The notes beneath the pieces were generated by a model, which was not told where the DNA came from, made no database searches, and worked only from the letters and a program-made list of their open reading frames with translations. Shown here piece after piece: positions 18,829-28,168 of a stretch of 64,000 bases of DNA; position 1 is the first letter of the stretch, and the number at the start of each line of letters is the position of its first letter. A program made the translations under genes and the position numbers. This DNA comes from Pseudomonas sp. UBA4194 (GTDB lineage: Bacteria; Pseudomonadota; Gammaproteobacteria; Pseudomonadales; Pseudomonadaceae), in NCBI RefSeq assembly GCF_002379585.1, contig NZ_DFUE01000071.1:30477-94476 (forward strand), in the 5' to 3' direction.

Positions 18829-20940
18829 ATGTCGCGCTTTCGCTCCTCGTGTCTCACCTTCACCCCGCTATTGCTCGGTAGCGCTGTTCACCTGGCTCAC
18901 GCCGATGAGCTGCAACTGGCGCCGATCAGCGTCAATGCCCAGGACGCCGCGATGCAACAGGCGCGCGAGAAGTCCGCCGGCCTGGGCCCCATGGGCCAGC
19001 GGCGTCTGCAGGACACCCCCTATTCATTGAGCGTGGTGCCCAAGGAGCTGATCGACAGCCAGCAGTTGAAGAGCTTCAAGGACATCATCCGTTACCTGCC
19101 CTCGGTGCAGGGCGATGGAGCCCGTCCACAGAGTCGCGGCCTGCAGGGCAGCGTGGTGCAGAACAGCCGGCTGGACGGGCTGAACGTGGTCTCCACCACC
19201 GACTACCCGGCCGAACAGCTGGGCAGCGTCAGCGTGCTCAATGGCCTGGCGGGGTCCCTGTACGGCCCGGCCAACCCGGCCGGTACCTTTGACATGATTT
19301 CCAAGCGCCCGACCGACTTCACCCGCAACCGTGTGACCCTGGGGCTCGGCACAGGCCTGAGCTGGCTCAAGGCGGCCGACCTCAGCGGCCCCTGGGATGA
19401 CCAGGGCCGGATCAGATACCGCCTCAACCTGGTCGACGAGCAAGGCCACAGCTACGCCCCGGGCAGCACCCTGCGGCGCCAGTTGGTGAGCCTGGCCACA
19501 GACTTCCAGCTCAGCGAAGACAGCGTCATCGAAACCAACCTCAGCCATTACAACTATCTGGCCAAAGGGCTGCCCGGCAAATTCGCGGTGGCGTCCGGCG
19601 TCGCCCTGCCCCACGCCCCGGATGCCACCCGCAGCAATCTGGGCCAGAACTATGCCGGCAACAACAACACCACGGACACCGCCAGCCTGCATTTCAAGCA
19701 CGACCTGGACGGCAACTGGAAACTGGACGTCGGCGGCCTGCGGCAGATTGCCGACCGCGAATCCACGGCCGTGACCAATACGCTGCTGGATAACGCCGGC
19801 AACTATCGCAGCGCCGTGTCCAGTGCCACTGCCAGCCGCTTCACCATCAACAGCTACCTGGCCAACCTCAACGGCAGCGTGTTCACCGGTCCCGTGCGCC
19901 ACGACCTGACCGTGGGCCTGAGCGGGTTCGACTGGGACAACTACAACCCGGTTGCCGGGCGCAGCCAGACATTGGGTACTGCGTCGCTGAGCCATCCGGC
20001 CAGCTTCAGCGAGCCTGATTACCCGGACTTCACCGATCGCTACCACTCGGCCAATGCCACTCAGCGCTCGTTCATTTTCGGCGACACCCTGACCTTCACG
20101 CCGCAGTGGAGCCTGATGCTCAGTGCCAGTCAGAGCCGCCTGACCGTGGATAACTACAGCCTTACGGGCGTTCATTCCGACGCTCAGGATTCAGGCATCA
20201 GCAGCGCCGGTAGCCTGATGTACAAACCCATCGACGATCTGACCCTGTACCTCACCTATGCCGACAGCCTGCAGCAAGGCGACAGCGCCGCCACCGGCAG
20301 CAGCAATGCGGGCACCGTGCTGAGCCCCTATCGCAGTCGCATGTGGGAGCTGGGCAGCAAGTGGGTGGTCAGGGGTGTGAACCTCTCCGTGGCGGCCTTC
20401 CAGATCAAGCGACCTTTCGCCTATACCCAGGCGGACAACGTCTACGCCATCGCCGGCGAGCAACGCAATCGCGGCGTCGAGTTCATGGCCGACGGCAACG
20501 TGACCGAGAATCTGCGGGTGTTCGGCGGCATCACCTGGCTGGACCCCAAGTTGCTGGACACCGGCAACGAGGCGACCGAAAACACCCGTATCGTCGGCCT
20601 GGCACGCACCACCGTCAGCCTGCTCACCGAGTACCGTATCGACCAGGTGCCAGGCCTGGCAGTCAATTTCAATGCGCGCTACATGAGTGCCCGGCCCGTC
20701 GATGACAGCAACGATCACTGGGTGAGCAGCTATCGCACCTTCGATGTCGGCGCCAGCTACAGCACTCGCCTGCTGCAGCGCGACACGATCTATCGACTGC
20801 AGATGACCAACCTCAGCAACGAGCGTTACTGGACCAATATCGTACCCGGTGGTTTGAACGGCTATACCGGGGCGGGTCAGGCCAGCGCCAGCATCGGTGC
20901 GCCGCGCATGCTGCAGGCTTCGGTGCAGGTGGATCTGTGA
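18829..20940 (+). CDS. TonB-dependent outer-membrane receptor
   Basis: 703 residues. A signal peptide (about 1-26, ending HLAHA) and a short TonB-box region are followed by the plug domain (QDTPYSLSVVPKELIDSQQ...) and a 22-strand barrel with the usual NFNARYMS and LSNERYW landmarks near the end. The C-terminus is ...VQVDL rather than the common aromatic residue. The ATG at 18829 is 8 bases after the ATPase stop; the frame is open further upstream only inside that gene. Placement inside the ABC operon makes it the outer-membrane gate for the same ligand. An operon of similar content (PA2911-PA2914) is known to me in P. aeruginosa; orthology is not tested. Confidence 0.9.
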   Translation: MSRFRSSCLTFTPLLLGSAVHLAHADELQLAPISVNAQDAAMQQAREKSAGLGPMGQRRLQDTPYSLSVVPKELIDSQQLKSFKDIIRYLPSVQGDGARPQSRGLQGSVVQNSRLDGLNVVSTTDYPAEQLGSVSVLNGLAGSLYGPANPAGTFDMISKRPTDFTRNRVTLGLGTGLSWLKAADLSGPWDDQGRIRYRLNLVDEQGHSYAPGSTLRRQLVSLATDFQLSEDSVIETNLSHYNYLAKGLPGKFAVASGVALPHAPDATRSNLGQNYAGNNNTTDTASLHFKHDLDGNWKLDVGGLRQIADRESTAVTNTLLDNAGNYRSAVSSATASRFTINSYLANLNGSVFTGPVRHDLTVGLSGFDWDNYNPVAGRSQTLGTASLSHPASFSEPDYPDFTDRYHSANATQRSFIFGDTLTFTPQWSLMLSASQSRLTVDNYSLTGVHSDAQDSGISSAGSLMYKPIDDLTLYLTYADSLQQGDSAATGSSNAGTVLSPYRSRMWELGSKWVVRGVNLSVAAFQIKRPFAYTQADNVYAIAGEQRNRGVEFMADGNVTENLRVFGGITWLDPKLLDTGNEATENTRIVGLARTTVSLLTEYRIDQVPGLAVNFNARYMSARPVDDSNDHWVSSYRTFDVGASYSTRLLQRDTIYRLQMTNLSNERYWTNIVPGGLNGYTGAGQASASIGAPRMLQASVQVDL

Positions 20941-21941
20941 CGGGTCGGTCCTGGTGTGCAGTGCTGCTGTTGGCGCTGAGTGCCACCTGCGGGGCCGCTG
21001 ACTCGGTGGTCGATGACAGTGGTCGGGAAGTGGCGGTGCCGACGACCGCCCTGCGCATCGCCGACGGCTGGTACGCCCACCATGCCTTGCTGATGACACT
21101 GGGCGCCGGTGAGCGGATCGTCGCCACGGTCAATCACGCCGCCAGCCAGCCGTGGATGTTCAAGGTACAGCCCAGCCTGAACCAGGCTACCGCGGTGCAC
21201 GGTACCGCGTTCAATGTCGAGACACTGCTGGGTAAGCAGGTCGATCTGGTGTTTACCTCGCTAGGTGACCGCCAGGCGCGGGCCTACGAGCAGGTGGGTC
21301 TGCCGGTGATGCGCATGGGCTATACCGACCTGCCCGGGCTGCAGCGCTCGATGCTGAGCACCGCCCGTGCACTGGGTGGCCCTGAGCCGCTGGCGCGGGC
21401 CAAGGCCTACAACGCTTATCTGGACGAGCAATTGACGCAGGTCGGCAAAGGGCTGGCCGACTTGCCTGAGACCCAGCGGCCGCGGGTGCTGCATATCGCT
21501 TCGCTGGTGCCATTGAAGGTGGACGGCAGCGATACCCTGATCGATGACTGGATCGGTATTGCCGGCGGACGCAACGCGGCGGCCGGGGTGAAGGGCAATT
21601 TGCAAGCGGTGTCCGCCGAACAGGTGCTGGCCTGGCAACCGGATGTGGTGATTCTGGCGGCAGGAAGCGGTGAGCTGTCGCAGGCTGGGGCCGTGTTGAG
21701 CCAGTTGGAGGCGGTGCGCCAAGGCCGGGTGCTGCGCAATCCGGCGGGGGTGTTTCCCTGGGACCGTTATGGGACGGAGGTTGCCCTGCAGGTGCAGTGG
21801 GCGGCTCAGGTGCTGCATCCGGATCGGTTCGAGGGGGTGGATATGGTTGCCCAGACTCGGAGCTTCTATGGGCGGTTTTTCGATTATGCGTTGAGTGAAG
21901 GGGATGCTCGGCGGATCCTGGCTGGGTTGGGGCCTTTGTAG
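20937..21941 (+). CDS. ABC transporter periplasmic substrate-binding protein (FecB/BtuF-like)
   Basis: A 334-residue class III binding protein with a signal peptide (cleavage near SATCGAA). The two lobes read as a periplasmic binding fold (GAGERIVATVNHA, LLGKQVDLVFTSLGDRQ, LAWQPDVVILAAGSG). The start is a GTG overlapping the receptor stop (GTGA), so translation is coupled to the receptor. No other in-frame start would keep the signal peptide. It delivers ligand to the permease and ATPase encoded upstream; having the binding protein last, after the receptor, is a less common gene order. Confidence 0.88.
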   Translation: MTGRSWCAVLLLALSATCGAADSVVDDSGREVAVPTTALRIADGWYAHHALLMTLGAGERIVATVNHAASQPWMFKVQPSLNQATAVHGTAFNVETLLGKQVDLVFTSLGDRQARAYEQVGLPVMRMGYTDLPGLQRSMLSTARALGGPEPLARAKAYNAYLDEQLTQVGKGLADLPETQRPRVLHIASLVPLKVDGSDTLIDDWIGIAGGRNAAAGVKGNLQAVSAEQVLAWQPDVVILAAGSGELSQAGAVLSQLEAVRQGRVLRNPAGVFPWDRYGTEVALQVQWAAQVLHPDRFEGVDMVAQTRSFYGRFFDYALSEGDARRILAGLGPL

Positions 21942-22054
21942 AAGAGGATTGGGTTAGGGGTATGGTGGTGGATGGTCCCTCACCGTTTTCAAGCCTATCC
22001 AGAATGCCACCTATACTTCGATTTTCCCAACCCTCGGAGCTGTGCCTTACCGAT

Positions 22055-22062
22055 AACAAGAA
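22055..22062 (+). promoter_or_regulatory. A-rich Hfq/Crc-type motif at the lactate permease ribosome-binding site
   Basis: AACAAGAA matches the AANAANAA catabolite-activity motif and lies three bases upstream of the GAGGTG SD of the permease gene. Pseudomonads use such sites for Hfq/Crc repression of carbon-uptake genes. The match is short, so chance is possible. Confidence 0.5.
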
Positions 22063-22074
22063 CAGAGGTGGCAT

Positions 22075-23838
22075 ATGGTCTGGCAACAAGTCTACGACCC
22101 CTTCGGCAGCCCGGTGCTGTCCACTATCATGGCCGCTGTGCCGGTGGTGGTCATGCTCGCATCCCTGGCGTTCTTTCATGTAAAAGCTCACCTCGCGGCC
22201 CTGATGGCGCTGGCGTCAGCGTTGTTGATCGCCATCATCGCCTTCGGCATGCCGGCAGGCATGGCCGGTTCGGCGGCGCTGTATGGTGCGGCAAATGGTC
22301 TGCTGCCCATCGGCTGGATCGTGCTCAACATCATTTTTCTGCACCGCCTGACCACCGAAAACGGCTCTTTCAAGGTGCTCCAGGACTCCCTGGCCCGCAT
22401 CACCGATGACCGCCGCTTGCAGCTGCTGTTGATCGCCTTCTGTTTTGGTGCCTTCTTCGAAGGCGCAGCGGGGTTCGGTACGCCGGTGGCGGTGACCGGG
22501 GCGATTCTGATTGGCCTGGGCTTCTCGCCGCTGGCGGCCTCCGGCCTGGCATTGATCGCCAACACTGCGCCCGTGGCCTTTGGCGCGCTGGGGACGCCGA
22601 TCATTACCCTGGCCAAGGTCACCGGTCTGGACGAGATGGAACTGTCGATGATGGTGGGCCGACAGTTACCGTTCTTTTCGGTGCTGGTGCCCTTCTGGCT
22701 GATCTGGGCGTTCGCCGGGTGGCGCAAGATGCTCGAAGTGTGGCCAGCCATCATGGTGGCCGGGGTGAGTTTCGCGGTGCCGCAGTTCATCGTTTCGAAC
22801 TACCACGGGCCGATGTTGGTGGACGTGATCGCGGCATTGATTTCCATGGCCTGCCTGACCGGGTTCCTCAAGGTCTGGAAGCCGGCGACCATTCACACCT
22901 CTGCGGCGCTGTCCGGGCGCGTCGACAACTCCAAGGTGGATGCCGATCCGGACGAGTTGCCGGCTTCGGCGCGCACCTTCGGTAACGACGCCAAACCTGC
23001 GGTGATGCGCGCGTGGATGCCGTGGATCATCCTCACCGCGTTCGTTTTCGTGTGGGGCACGGCAAGCTTCAAGTCGACCTTCGATACCCGCGCCGCGGTG
23101 GACCCGCAGACGGGCGTGGCGTTGATGGATCCGCAGGGCAAACCGTTGCGCGTGGCCGATCCTGTGTTCGCGCCGGCGATCACCTTCAGTGGTCTGCATC
23201 AGCAGATCGAGAAGGTCCCGCCGGTGGTGGCGACTCCGAAAACCGAAGAGGCCATCTATAAGTTCACCTGGCTGACCAGTACCGGCAGCGGGATTCTATT
23301 GGCGGCGATTCTGGGTGGTTTGCTGATGGGCTATTCGGTGCCGCAGTTGATCAAGCAGTACCTGCGTACGATCTGGGTGGTGCGCTATTCCCTGATCACC
23401 ATTGTCGCCATGCTGGCCCTGGGGTTCCTGACGCGCTACTCGGGGCTGGATGCGACCATGGGCCTGGCGTTTGCCGCCACCGGGATCTTCTATCCGATGT
23501 TCGGCACCTTGCTGGGCTGGCTGGGGGTGGCGCTGACGGGGTCGGACACGGCCTCCAACGTGCTGTTCGGTGGCTTGCAGCGGGTGACGTCGGAGCAGCT
23601 GGGGCTCAATCCGGTGCTGATGGCTGCAGCCAACAGTTCGGGTGGGGTGATGGGCAAGATGGTCGATGCGCAATCCATCGTCGTGGCCTCGACGGCGACG
23701 CGGTGGTATGGGCATGAGGGGGAGATTCTGCGCTATGTGTTCTTCCATTCCATCGTGCTGGCGGTGCTGGTGGGAGGATTGGTGACATTGCAGGCTTATG
23801 TGTCTCCCTTTACCTCTATGGTGCCTGGCGGGCATTGA
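22075..23838 (+). CDS. lldP: L-lactate permease (LldP/GlcA family)
   Basis: A 587-residue inner-membrane carrier with about 12-14 helices. ALYGAANGLLPIGWIVLNIIFLH, FGAFFEGAAGFGTPVAVT and NSSGGVMGKMVDAQSIVVA are landmarks of the lactate/glycolate permease family. It imports L- or D-lactate or glycolate with protons. No lactate dehydrogenase (lldD, dld) or LldR regulator is beside it, so it is an orphan copy and glycolate is as likely a substrate. An A-rich motif overlaps its translation start region. The 130-bp gap upstream holds the promoter. Confidence 0.88.
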   Translation: MVWQQVYDPFGSPVLSTIMAAVPVVVMLASLAFFHVKAHLAALMALASALLIAIIAFGMPAGMAGSAALYGAANGLLPIGWIVLNIIFLHRLTTENGSFKVLQDSLARITDDRRLQLLLIAFCFGAFFEGAAGFGTPVAVTGAILIGLGFSPLAASGLALIANTAPVAFGALGTPIITLAKVTGLDEMELSMMVGRQLPFFSVLVPFWLIWAFAGWRKMLEVWPAIMVAGVSFAVPQFIVSNYHGPMLVDVIAALISMACLTGFLKVWKPATIHTSAALSGRVDNSKVDADPDELPASARTFGNDAKPAVMRAWMPWIILTAFVFVWGTASFKSTFDTRAAVDPQTGVALMDPQGKPLRVADPVFAPAITFSGLHQQIEKVPPVVATPKTEEAIYKFTWLTSTGSGILLAAILGGLLMGYSVPQLIKQYLRTIWVVRYSLITIVAMLALGFLTRYSGLDATMGLAFAATGIFYPMFGTLLGWLGVALTGSDTASNVLFGGLQRVTSEQLGLNPVLMAAANSSGGVMGKMVDAQSIVVASTATRWYGHEGEILRYVFFHSIVLAVLVGGLVTLQAYVSPFTSMVPGGH

Positions 23839-23870
23839 CGGTCAGGTGGGATTCTGGTGTCTGGGCGGGC

Positions 23871-24112
23871 CCCATCGCGGGCAGAGCCCGCTCCCAAAGT
23901 TGGGGTGGGTGCAGTCAGCGGGAGTTGTGGTGTCTGGGCGGCCTCATCGCGGGCAGAGCCCGCTCCCACAGGTGGGGTGGGTGGGGTCTGGGGGAGTTGT
24001 GGTGTGTGGGCTGGCCTCATCGCGGGCAGAGCCCGCTCCTACGGGTGTGGAGGATCTGGGGTAGAGGGAGATCCTGTGTGGGAGCGGGTTCTACCCGCGA
24101 TGAGGCCAGCTC
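23871..24112. repeat. Three 72-bp direct repeats of a REP unit plus one inverted copy
   Basis: CATCGCGGGCAGAGCCCGCT starts at 23873, 23945 and 24018 (periods 72 and 73). The shared spacer reads GTGGG(G)TGGG...GGGAGTTGTGGTGT. A reversed copy, GTGGGAGCGGGTTCTACCCG, is at about 24079. The array lies between the convergent lactate permease and 2-hydroxyacid dehydrogenase genes. It is the same REP family as 6899-7560, amplified here with another spacer. Confidence 0.88.
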
Positions 24113-24127
24113 AGGCATCGAAGATCA

Positions 24128-25084
24128 TCAGCCGGTCACGCACCCCGCCGGCACTTTCCCCGCCAAGCCATCGGCCAGGCTGGCCAGCACCATGTGCCCC
24201 ATGCGCGTGCGGGTCTGCACCGTGGCGCTGGCGCGGTGGGGTTGCAGTACCACGTTCTCCATCTCGTACAACGCCCCCGGCACGTTCGGCTCGTCGACGA
24301 ATACATCCAGCCCGGCCCCGGCAATCAGCCCGGCCTGCAACGCCGCCACCAGATCCGGTTCATTGACCAGGCGCCCACGAGCGACGTTGATCAAGTAACC
24401 ATCCTGACCCAACGCATGCAGCACCTCTGCATCGATGATGCCCTCTGCCTTGTCAGCAGCCGCCGCGAGAATCAGCGCATCGCTCTGCTCGGCCAGCGCC
24501 ACCAGGTCCTTGATAAAGCTGTACGGAACATCGCTCATCGGCTGCAGATCGGTGTAGCTGATGGGGCAGCCAAACGCCGCCGCCCTCACGGCCACGGCCC
24601 GCCCTACCCGGCCCATGCCGACGATACCGACGCGCATGCCGCTGAACTGCCGCGCCAGCGGCAAGGGCGCCAGTGGCGTGGCGCTCTTGTGCCACAGGTC
24701 GGCCCGCACGAAGCGGTCCGCCGTGCACAAGCCGCGGCAGGCGCCGATCAACAAGCCGATGGCCAGGTCGGCGACATCGTCGGTCAGCGCGCCAAGGGTG
24801 GCAGTGACCTTGATGCCACGATCGCGGGCGTAGGCCAGGTCCACCGCGTCGGTACCTACACCGTTCACGGCCACCACTTCAAGCTTGGGCAACTGCGCCA
24901 TCACTTCGCGGGTGATGCCGGTGTGACCACCGGTGACCACGGCGCGGATATTGGCGCCATGCACCTTGAGATAGGCCGCCTTGTCACTCTGTTGAAAATA
25001 GGGCCGTACGGTGTACAGCGCGTGCAACTGTTCGTTGATTTCAGGGATCAGGATCGGGCTTAACTGCAGGATTTCGACTTTCAT
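24128..25084 (-). CDS. D-isomer 2-hydroxyacid dehydrogenase
   Basis: 318 residues. The Rossmann glycine motif is GIVGMGRVG (153-161), with an acidic residue after beta-2 (Asp179). The catalytic set is Arg236 (NVARGRLVNE), Glu265 (VDEPNVPG) and His283 (LQPHRAS). The family reduces glyoxylate, hydroxypyruvate or other 2-keto acids, or runs in reverse. It is the last gene of a tight operon (FAH hydrolase, SDR, this gene; gaps 27 and 37 bp), suggesting it deals with a short-chain product of sugar-acid breakdown. The exact substrate is not readable. Confidence 0.87.
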   Translation of the reverse strand: MKVEILQLSPILIPEINEQLHALYTVRPYFQQSDKAAYLKVHGANIRAVVTGGHTGITREVMAQLPKLEVVAVNGVGTDAVDLAYARDRGIKVTATLGALTDDVADLAIGLLIGACRGLCTADRFVRADLWHKSATPLAPLPLARQFSGMRVGIVGMGRVGRAVAVRAAAFGCPISYTDLQPMSDVPYSFIKDLVALAEQSDALILAAAADKAEGIIDAEVLHALGQDGYLINVARGRLVNEPDLVAALQAGLIAGAGLDVFVDEPNVPGALYEMENVVLQPHRASATVQTRTRMGHMVLASLADGLAGKVPAGCVTG

Positions 25085-25121
25085 GCCGCACCTCTTGCTG
25101 GATAGTTTTCGGACCGCGGCA

Positions 25122-25883
25122 TCAGCCCCGGCCCACGAACGGCATGTTGGTCGCCATCACGGTCATGTTGAGCACGTTGGCCGACAGCGGCAGACCGGCG
25201 ATATAGCGCACCGCATCGACCACGTGGGCGACATCGACCATGGGCTCGACGGCGATCTGGCCATTGGCCTGGCGTACCCCCTTGGTCATGCGCACGGACA
25301 GGTCGGTCAGGGCGTTGCCGATATCGATCTGGCTGCAGGCGATGTTGAACTCACGGCCATCGAGTGCCAGGCCTTTGGTGATGCCCAGCACGGCGTGCTT
25401 GCTGGCGGTATAGGGAACGCTGAAAGCCCGTGGCGTATGCGCAGAGATCGAGCCATTGTTGATGATTCGCCCGCCTTGGGGCTGTTGCCGGCGCATCAGG
25501 CCGAACGCCGCGCGGCTGCAGAGGAACACGCCGGTGACGTTGGTTTCGATCACGTTCGACCAACTGGCCACGTCCAATTCATCCACTGGCACCGCCGGCG
25601 CGTTGACACCGGCATTGTTGAAGATCACATCCAGGCGCCCGTAGGCCTCCTCGACGGCACCGAACAGGGCATCGACACTGGCGCTGTCGCGTACGTCGGT
25701 GGCAACCGCCAGCACCTCGCCGCCGTGGGCACGGGCTTCAACCGCAACCGCTTCCAAAGCCTCCAGGCGGCGACCGGCAAGCACGACGGTGAAGCCATCG
25801 TTTACCAGCCCAAGGGCCACCGCACGACCGATCCCGCTACCGGCACCGGTCACCAACGCTATTTTTCTTGTTTCGCTGGACAT
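25122..25883 (-). CDS. SDR-family sugar-acid oxidoreductase
   Basis: A 253-residue classical short-chain dehydrogenase: TGAGSGIG (12-19), NNAG (89-92), Asn115, Ser145, Tyr158 and Lys162 (YTASK). The AGRRLE segment after beta-2 favours NADP(H). It would oxidise or reduce a hydroxyl of a sugar-acid intermediate. Its neighbours are a FAH-type hydrolase upstream and a 2-hydroxyacid dehydrogenase downstream, the same pairing found in the L-fuconate and L-rhamnonate diketo routes. I infer that it oxidises a 2-keto-3-deoxy acid to a 2,4-diketo acid. The start is preceded by CCAGGAGAAA. Confidence 0.88.
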   Translation of the reverse strand: MSSETRKIALVTGAGSGIGRAVALGLVNDGFTVVLAGRRLEALEAVAVEARAHGGEVLAVATDVRDSASVDALFGAVEEAYGRLDVIFNNAGVNAPAVPVDELDVASWSNVIETNVTGVFLCSRAAFGLMRRQQPQGGRIINNGSISAHTPRAFSVPYTASKHAVLGITKGLALDGREFNIACSQIDIGNALTDLSVRMTKGVRQANGQIAVEPMVDVAHVVDAVRYIAGLPLSANVLNMTVMATNMPFVGRG

Positions 25884-25910
25884 GTCTGTTTCTCCTGGAC
25901 AATTACATTT

Positions 25911-26606
25911 TCACGCGAGGGGCCGAGCCCCGACTCGCATGCTGAGTTGATCGATGCCGTCGATTCCGGCGGTGATGCAGTCACCGGGTTGTAGAGCGCC
26001 GACGCCGGGCGGTGTTCCGGTCATGATCAGATCGCCGCTGTTGAGCTGCACCGACTGCGAGAGCCGGCTGATGATCTGCGCCACCGACCAGAACTGGCTC
26101 TGCAACGTGGCTTGCTGGCGCGGCACATCGTTGACGTGCAACCAGATAGCGCCCTCGTTGGGATGGCCCATCTGGCTGACCGGCGTGATCGGCGTGATCG
26201 GCGCCGAACCGTCGAACGCCTTTCCTGCCTCCCACGGCTGACCTGCCGCCATGGCCGCTTTCTGCAAGTCACGACGAGTCAGGTCCAGCCCGACGGCGTA
26301 GCCCCAGACGTGCTCGAGCGCCTGGTCTTCGGCGATACGCGTGCCGCCCTTGCCGATGGCCACCACCAGTTCCACTTCGTAGCAGAACTCTTCGGTCTGG
26401 GGCGGGAATGCCACGTCACCGTGTGCCTCGACCACGGAGCTGGCGGGCTTCATGAAATACCGGGCGAACTCACGCACCTGATCCTTGGCGTCACCCCAAG
26501 GGTAGTTGCGACCCAGGCAGAACACCCGGGCAATGGGGAAGCGCTGGTCGCTGCCGGTGATGGGCAGGCTGGGGGCCGGCATTGGGGTAAAAGCGAACTG
26601 CGTCAT
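25911..26606 (-). CDS. FAH-family (FAHD1-type) hydrolase
   Basis: A 231-residue single-domain member of the fumarylacetoacetate hydrolase family. Metal ligands are readable at Glu77, Glu79 (YEVEL) and Asp108 (VGLDLTRRDLQ), with Lys129 (WEAGKAFD). These keep the spacing I recall for human FAHD1. The loop that normally holds the catalytic His-Glu pair reads GRNYPWGDAKDQVREF, with no His. Members cleave acylpyruvates (2,4-diketo acids) to pyruvate plus an acid. The start MTQFAFTP follows AGGAGATC; upstream codons run into a REP remnant at about 26740-26770. First gene of the FAH-SDR-dehydrogenase operon. Confidence 0.85.
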   Translation of the reverse strand: MTQFAFTPMPAPSLPITGSDQRFPIARVFCLGRNYPWGDAKDQVREFARYFMKPASSVVEAHGDVAFPPQTEEFCYEVELVVAIGKGGTRIAEDQALEHVWGYAVGLDLTRRDLQKAAMAAGQPWEAGKAFDGSAPITPITPVSQMGHPNEGAIWLHVNDVPRQQATLQSQFWSVAQIISRLSQSVQLNSGDLIMTGTPPGVGALQPGDCITAGIDGIDQLSMRVGARPLA

Positions 26607-26818
26607 GGCGGATCTCCTTTTCTGCATTCGGCGCAGAAACCTCAGCCTACGGGCTGCTGCTCCCGAGGACTTGTAGATCTCAGGGGTGGGCTTGGACAAA
26701 TGCGGGTAATTTGCAGGTGTGGCGGTTTCGCCGAGGGCCGCATCGCGGGTAGAACCGGCCCCCGCAACAAGGCTGCGGGGTGGCAGATGCGCCATGGACC
26801 CCTCCACGGCGAGCGGAC

Positions 26819-28168
26819 TCACCGCGCTTGCAGGACGATCCGGTGCAAGCGTCCCAGCAGGAACGAGTAAGACAGGGTGCCGATCAACGCCACACCGCCG
26901 ATGAACCAGAATGCATAGGCGAACGACCCCGTGGTCTGCACGATGGCGCCGATCACGATGGGCGTGACAATGCCGCCGATGTTGGCTGCCAGGCTGGTGA
27001 CCCCACCGGTGAGTCCGATCAACTCCTTAGGCGCCACTTCCGACACCGCCGCCCATGAGGACGAGGCAATGCCCTGCGCGAAGAACGCCACGGTCAGGAT
27101 GGCGATGCAGATCTCGTTGGAGTCAGTGAAGTTCACCAGCACGATGGACATGCCCAGCATCGAGCCCACCACCAGCGGCAGTTTGCGGGCGAAAGACAGC
27201 GACACGCCGCGGCGGATCAAGGCATCGGAAACGATCCCCGCCAGCAGGATGCCCACCGTTGCGCCAATGAACGGCAGCACGGCAAAGATCCCTACCTTGA
27301 GGTTGGTCAGGTGCCGCTCTTCCATCAGGTAGGTGGGGAACCAGGTGAGGAAAAAGTACAGCGCCGAGGTGCTGGCGAACTTGCCGATGCAGATCGCCCA
27401 TACCTGACGGTAGCGAAACAGCTCGGCAATCTGCCGCCAGTTGAAGCGGGTGCGTTCCTGGCTGGCCTTGACCAGGCCGCCGCCGTCTTCGATGTACTTG
27501 AGTTCTTCCTTGCTGACCTTCTTGCAGGACATTGGGTCGCGATAGAGAAACAACCACACCACACCGAAAATCACCCCGGCCGCACCCGTGCTGTAGAACA
27601 CGTGGCGCCAGTCATAGGTGGTCGCCAGCCACAGCAAGGCGCCGGTGAACAGCGCGGTGCCCAGGTATTGGCCGCACACATAGATGCTGCTGGCCATGCC
27701 GCGCTCGCGGGCGGGAAACCACACCGTGACCGCGCGGCTGTTGGCCGGGAATGCCGGTGCTTCCATGGCCCCCACCGCCAGACGCAGACCGAACAAGGTG
27801 GCAAAGCCGCTGGCCAGGCCTTGGCAGATGGTCACCGCCGACCATGAGATCAGGGAAACGCCGTAGGTGAACCGGGAGCCGAAACGGTCGGCGATGAAAC
27901 CTGCCGGTACCAAGGCAAAGGCGTAGGTCCAGGCGAACGCCGAGAAGATCAGGCCCATCTGGATCTTGTCCAGGCCCAGGTCCTTGGCCATGAAGGGCGC
28001 GGCAATGGAGATATTAACGCGGTCGACGTAGTTGATGATGGTCGCGATCAACAGCAGCGACAGCATGAACCAGCGGCGACGGGTAGGAAGACGTTGCGGG
28101 ACGACCGCATCCGAAGTCGCGCCGACCGCGGACGCGGTAGCGGTTTCCGAGGGGTGAATGCTCGCCAT
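26819..28168 (-). CDS. MFS sugar-acid transporter (anion:cation symporter family)
   Basis: A 449-residue, 12-helix carrier. INYVDRVNISIAAPFMAKDLGL and the RADRFGSR-type loop (FIADRFGSRF) mark the ACS family that includes GudP, GarP and DgoT, carriers of glucarate, galactarate and galactonate. The start MASIHPSE follows GAGGCCTCCC; the longer open frame upstream lies in the divergent promoter. An A-rich motif (AATAACAA on this strand) sits directly before the SD. It is divergent from the AraC gene and 212 bp upstream of the catabolic operon, so it probably imports that pathway's hexarate substrate. Confidence 0.87.
   Translation of the reverse strand: MASIHPSETATASAVGATSDAVVPQRLPTRRRWFMLSLLLIATIINYVDRVNISIAAPFMAKDLGLDKIQMGLIFSAFAWTYAFALVPAGFIADRFGSRFTYGVSLISWSAVTICQGLASGFATLFGLRLAVGAMEAPAFPANSRAVTVWFPARERGMASSIYVCGQYLGTALFTGALLWLATTYDWRHVFYSTGAAGVIFGVVWLFLYRDPMSCKKVSKEELKYIEDGGGLVKASQERTRFNWRQIAELFRYRQVWAICIGKFASTSALYFFLTWFPTYLMEERHLTNLKVGIFAVLPFIGATVGILLAGIVSDALIRRGVSLSFARKLPLVVGSMLGMSIVLVNFTDSNEICIAILTVAFFAQGIASSSWAAVSEVAPKELIGLTGGVTSLAANIGGIVTPIVIGAIVQTTGSFAYAFWFIGGVALIGTLSYSFLLGRLHRIVLQAR

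Noticed and set aside
26740..26770. Full REP pair upstream of the FAH hydrolase gene
   Set aside because: Only a degenerate single arm (CATCGCGGGTAGAACC) can be seen; it is too decayed to list as a pair.
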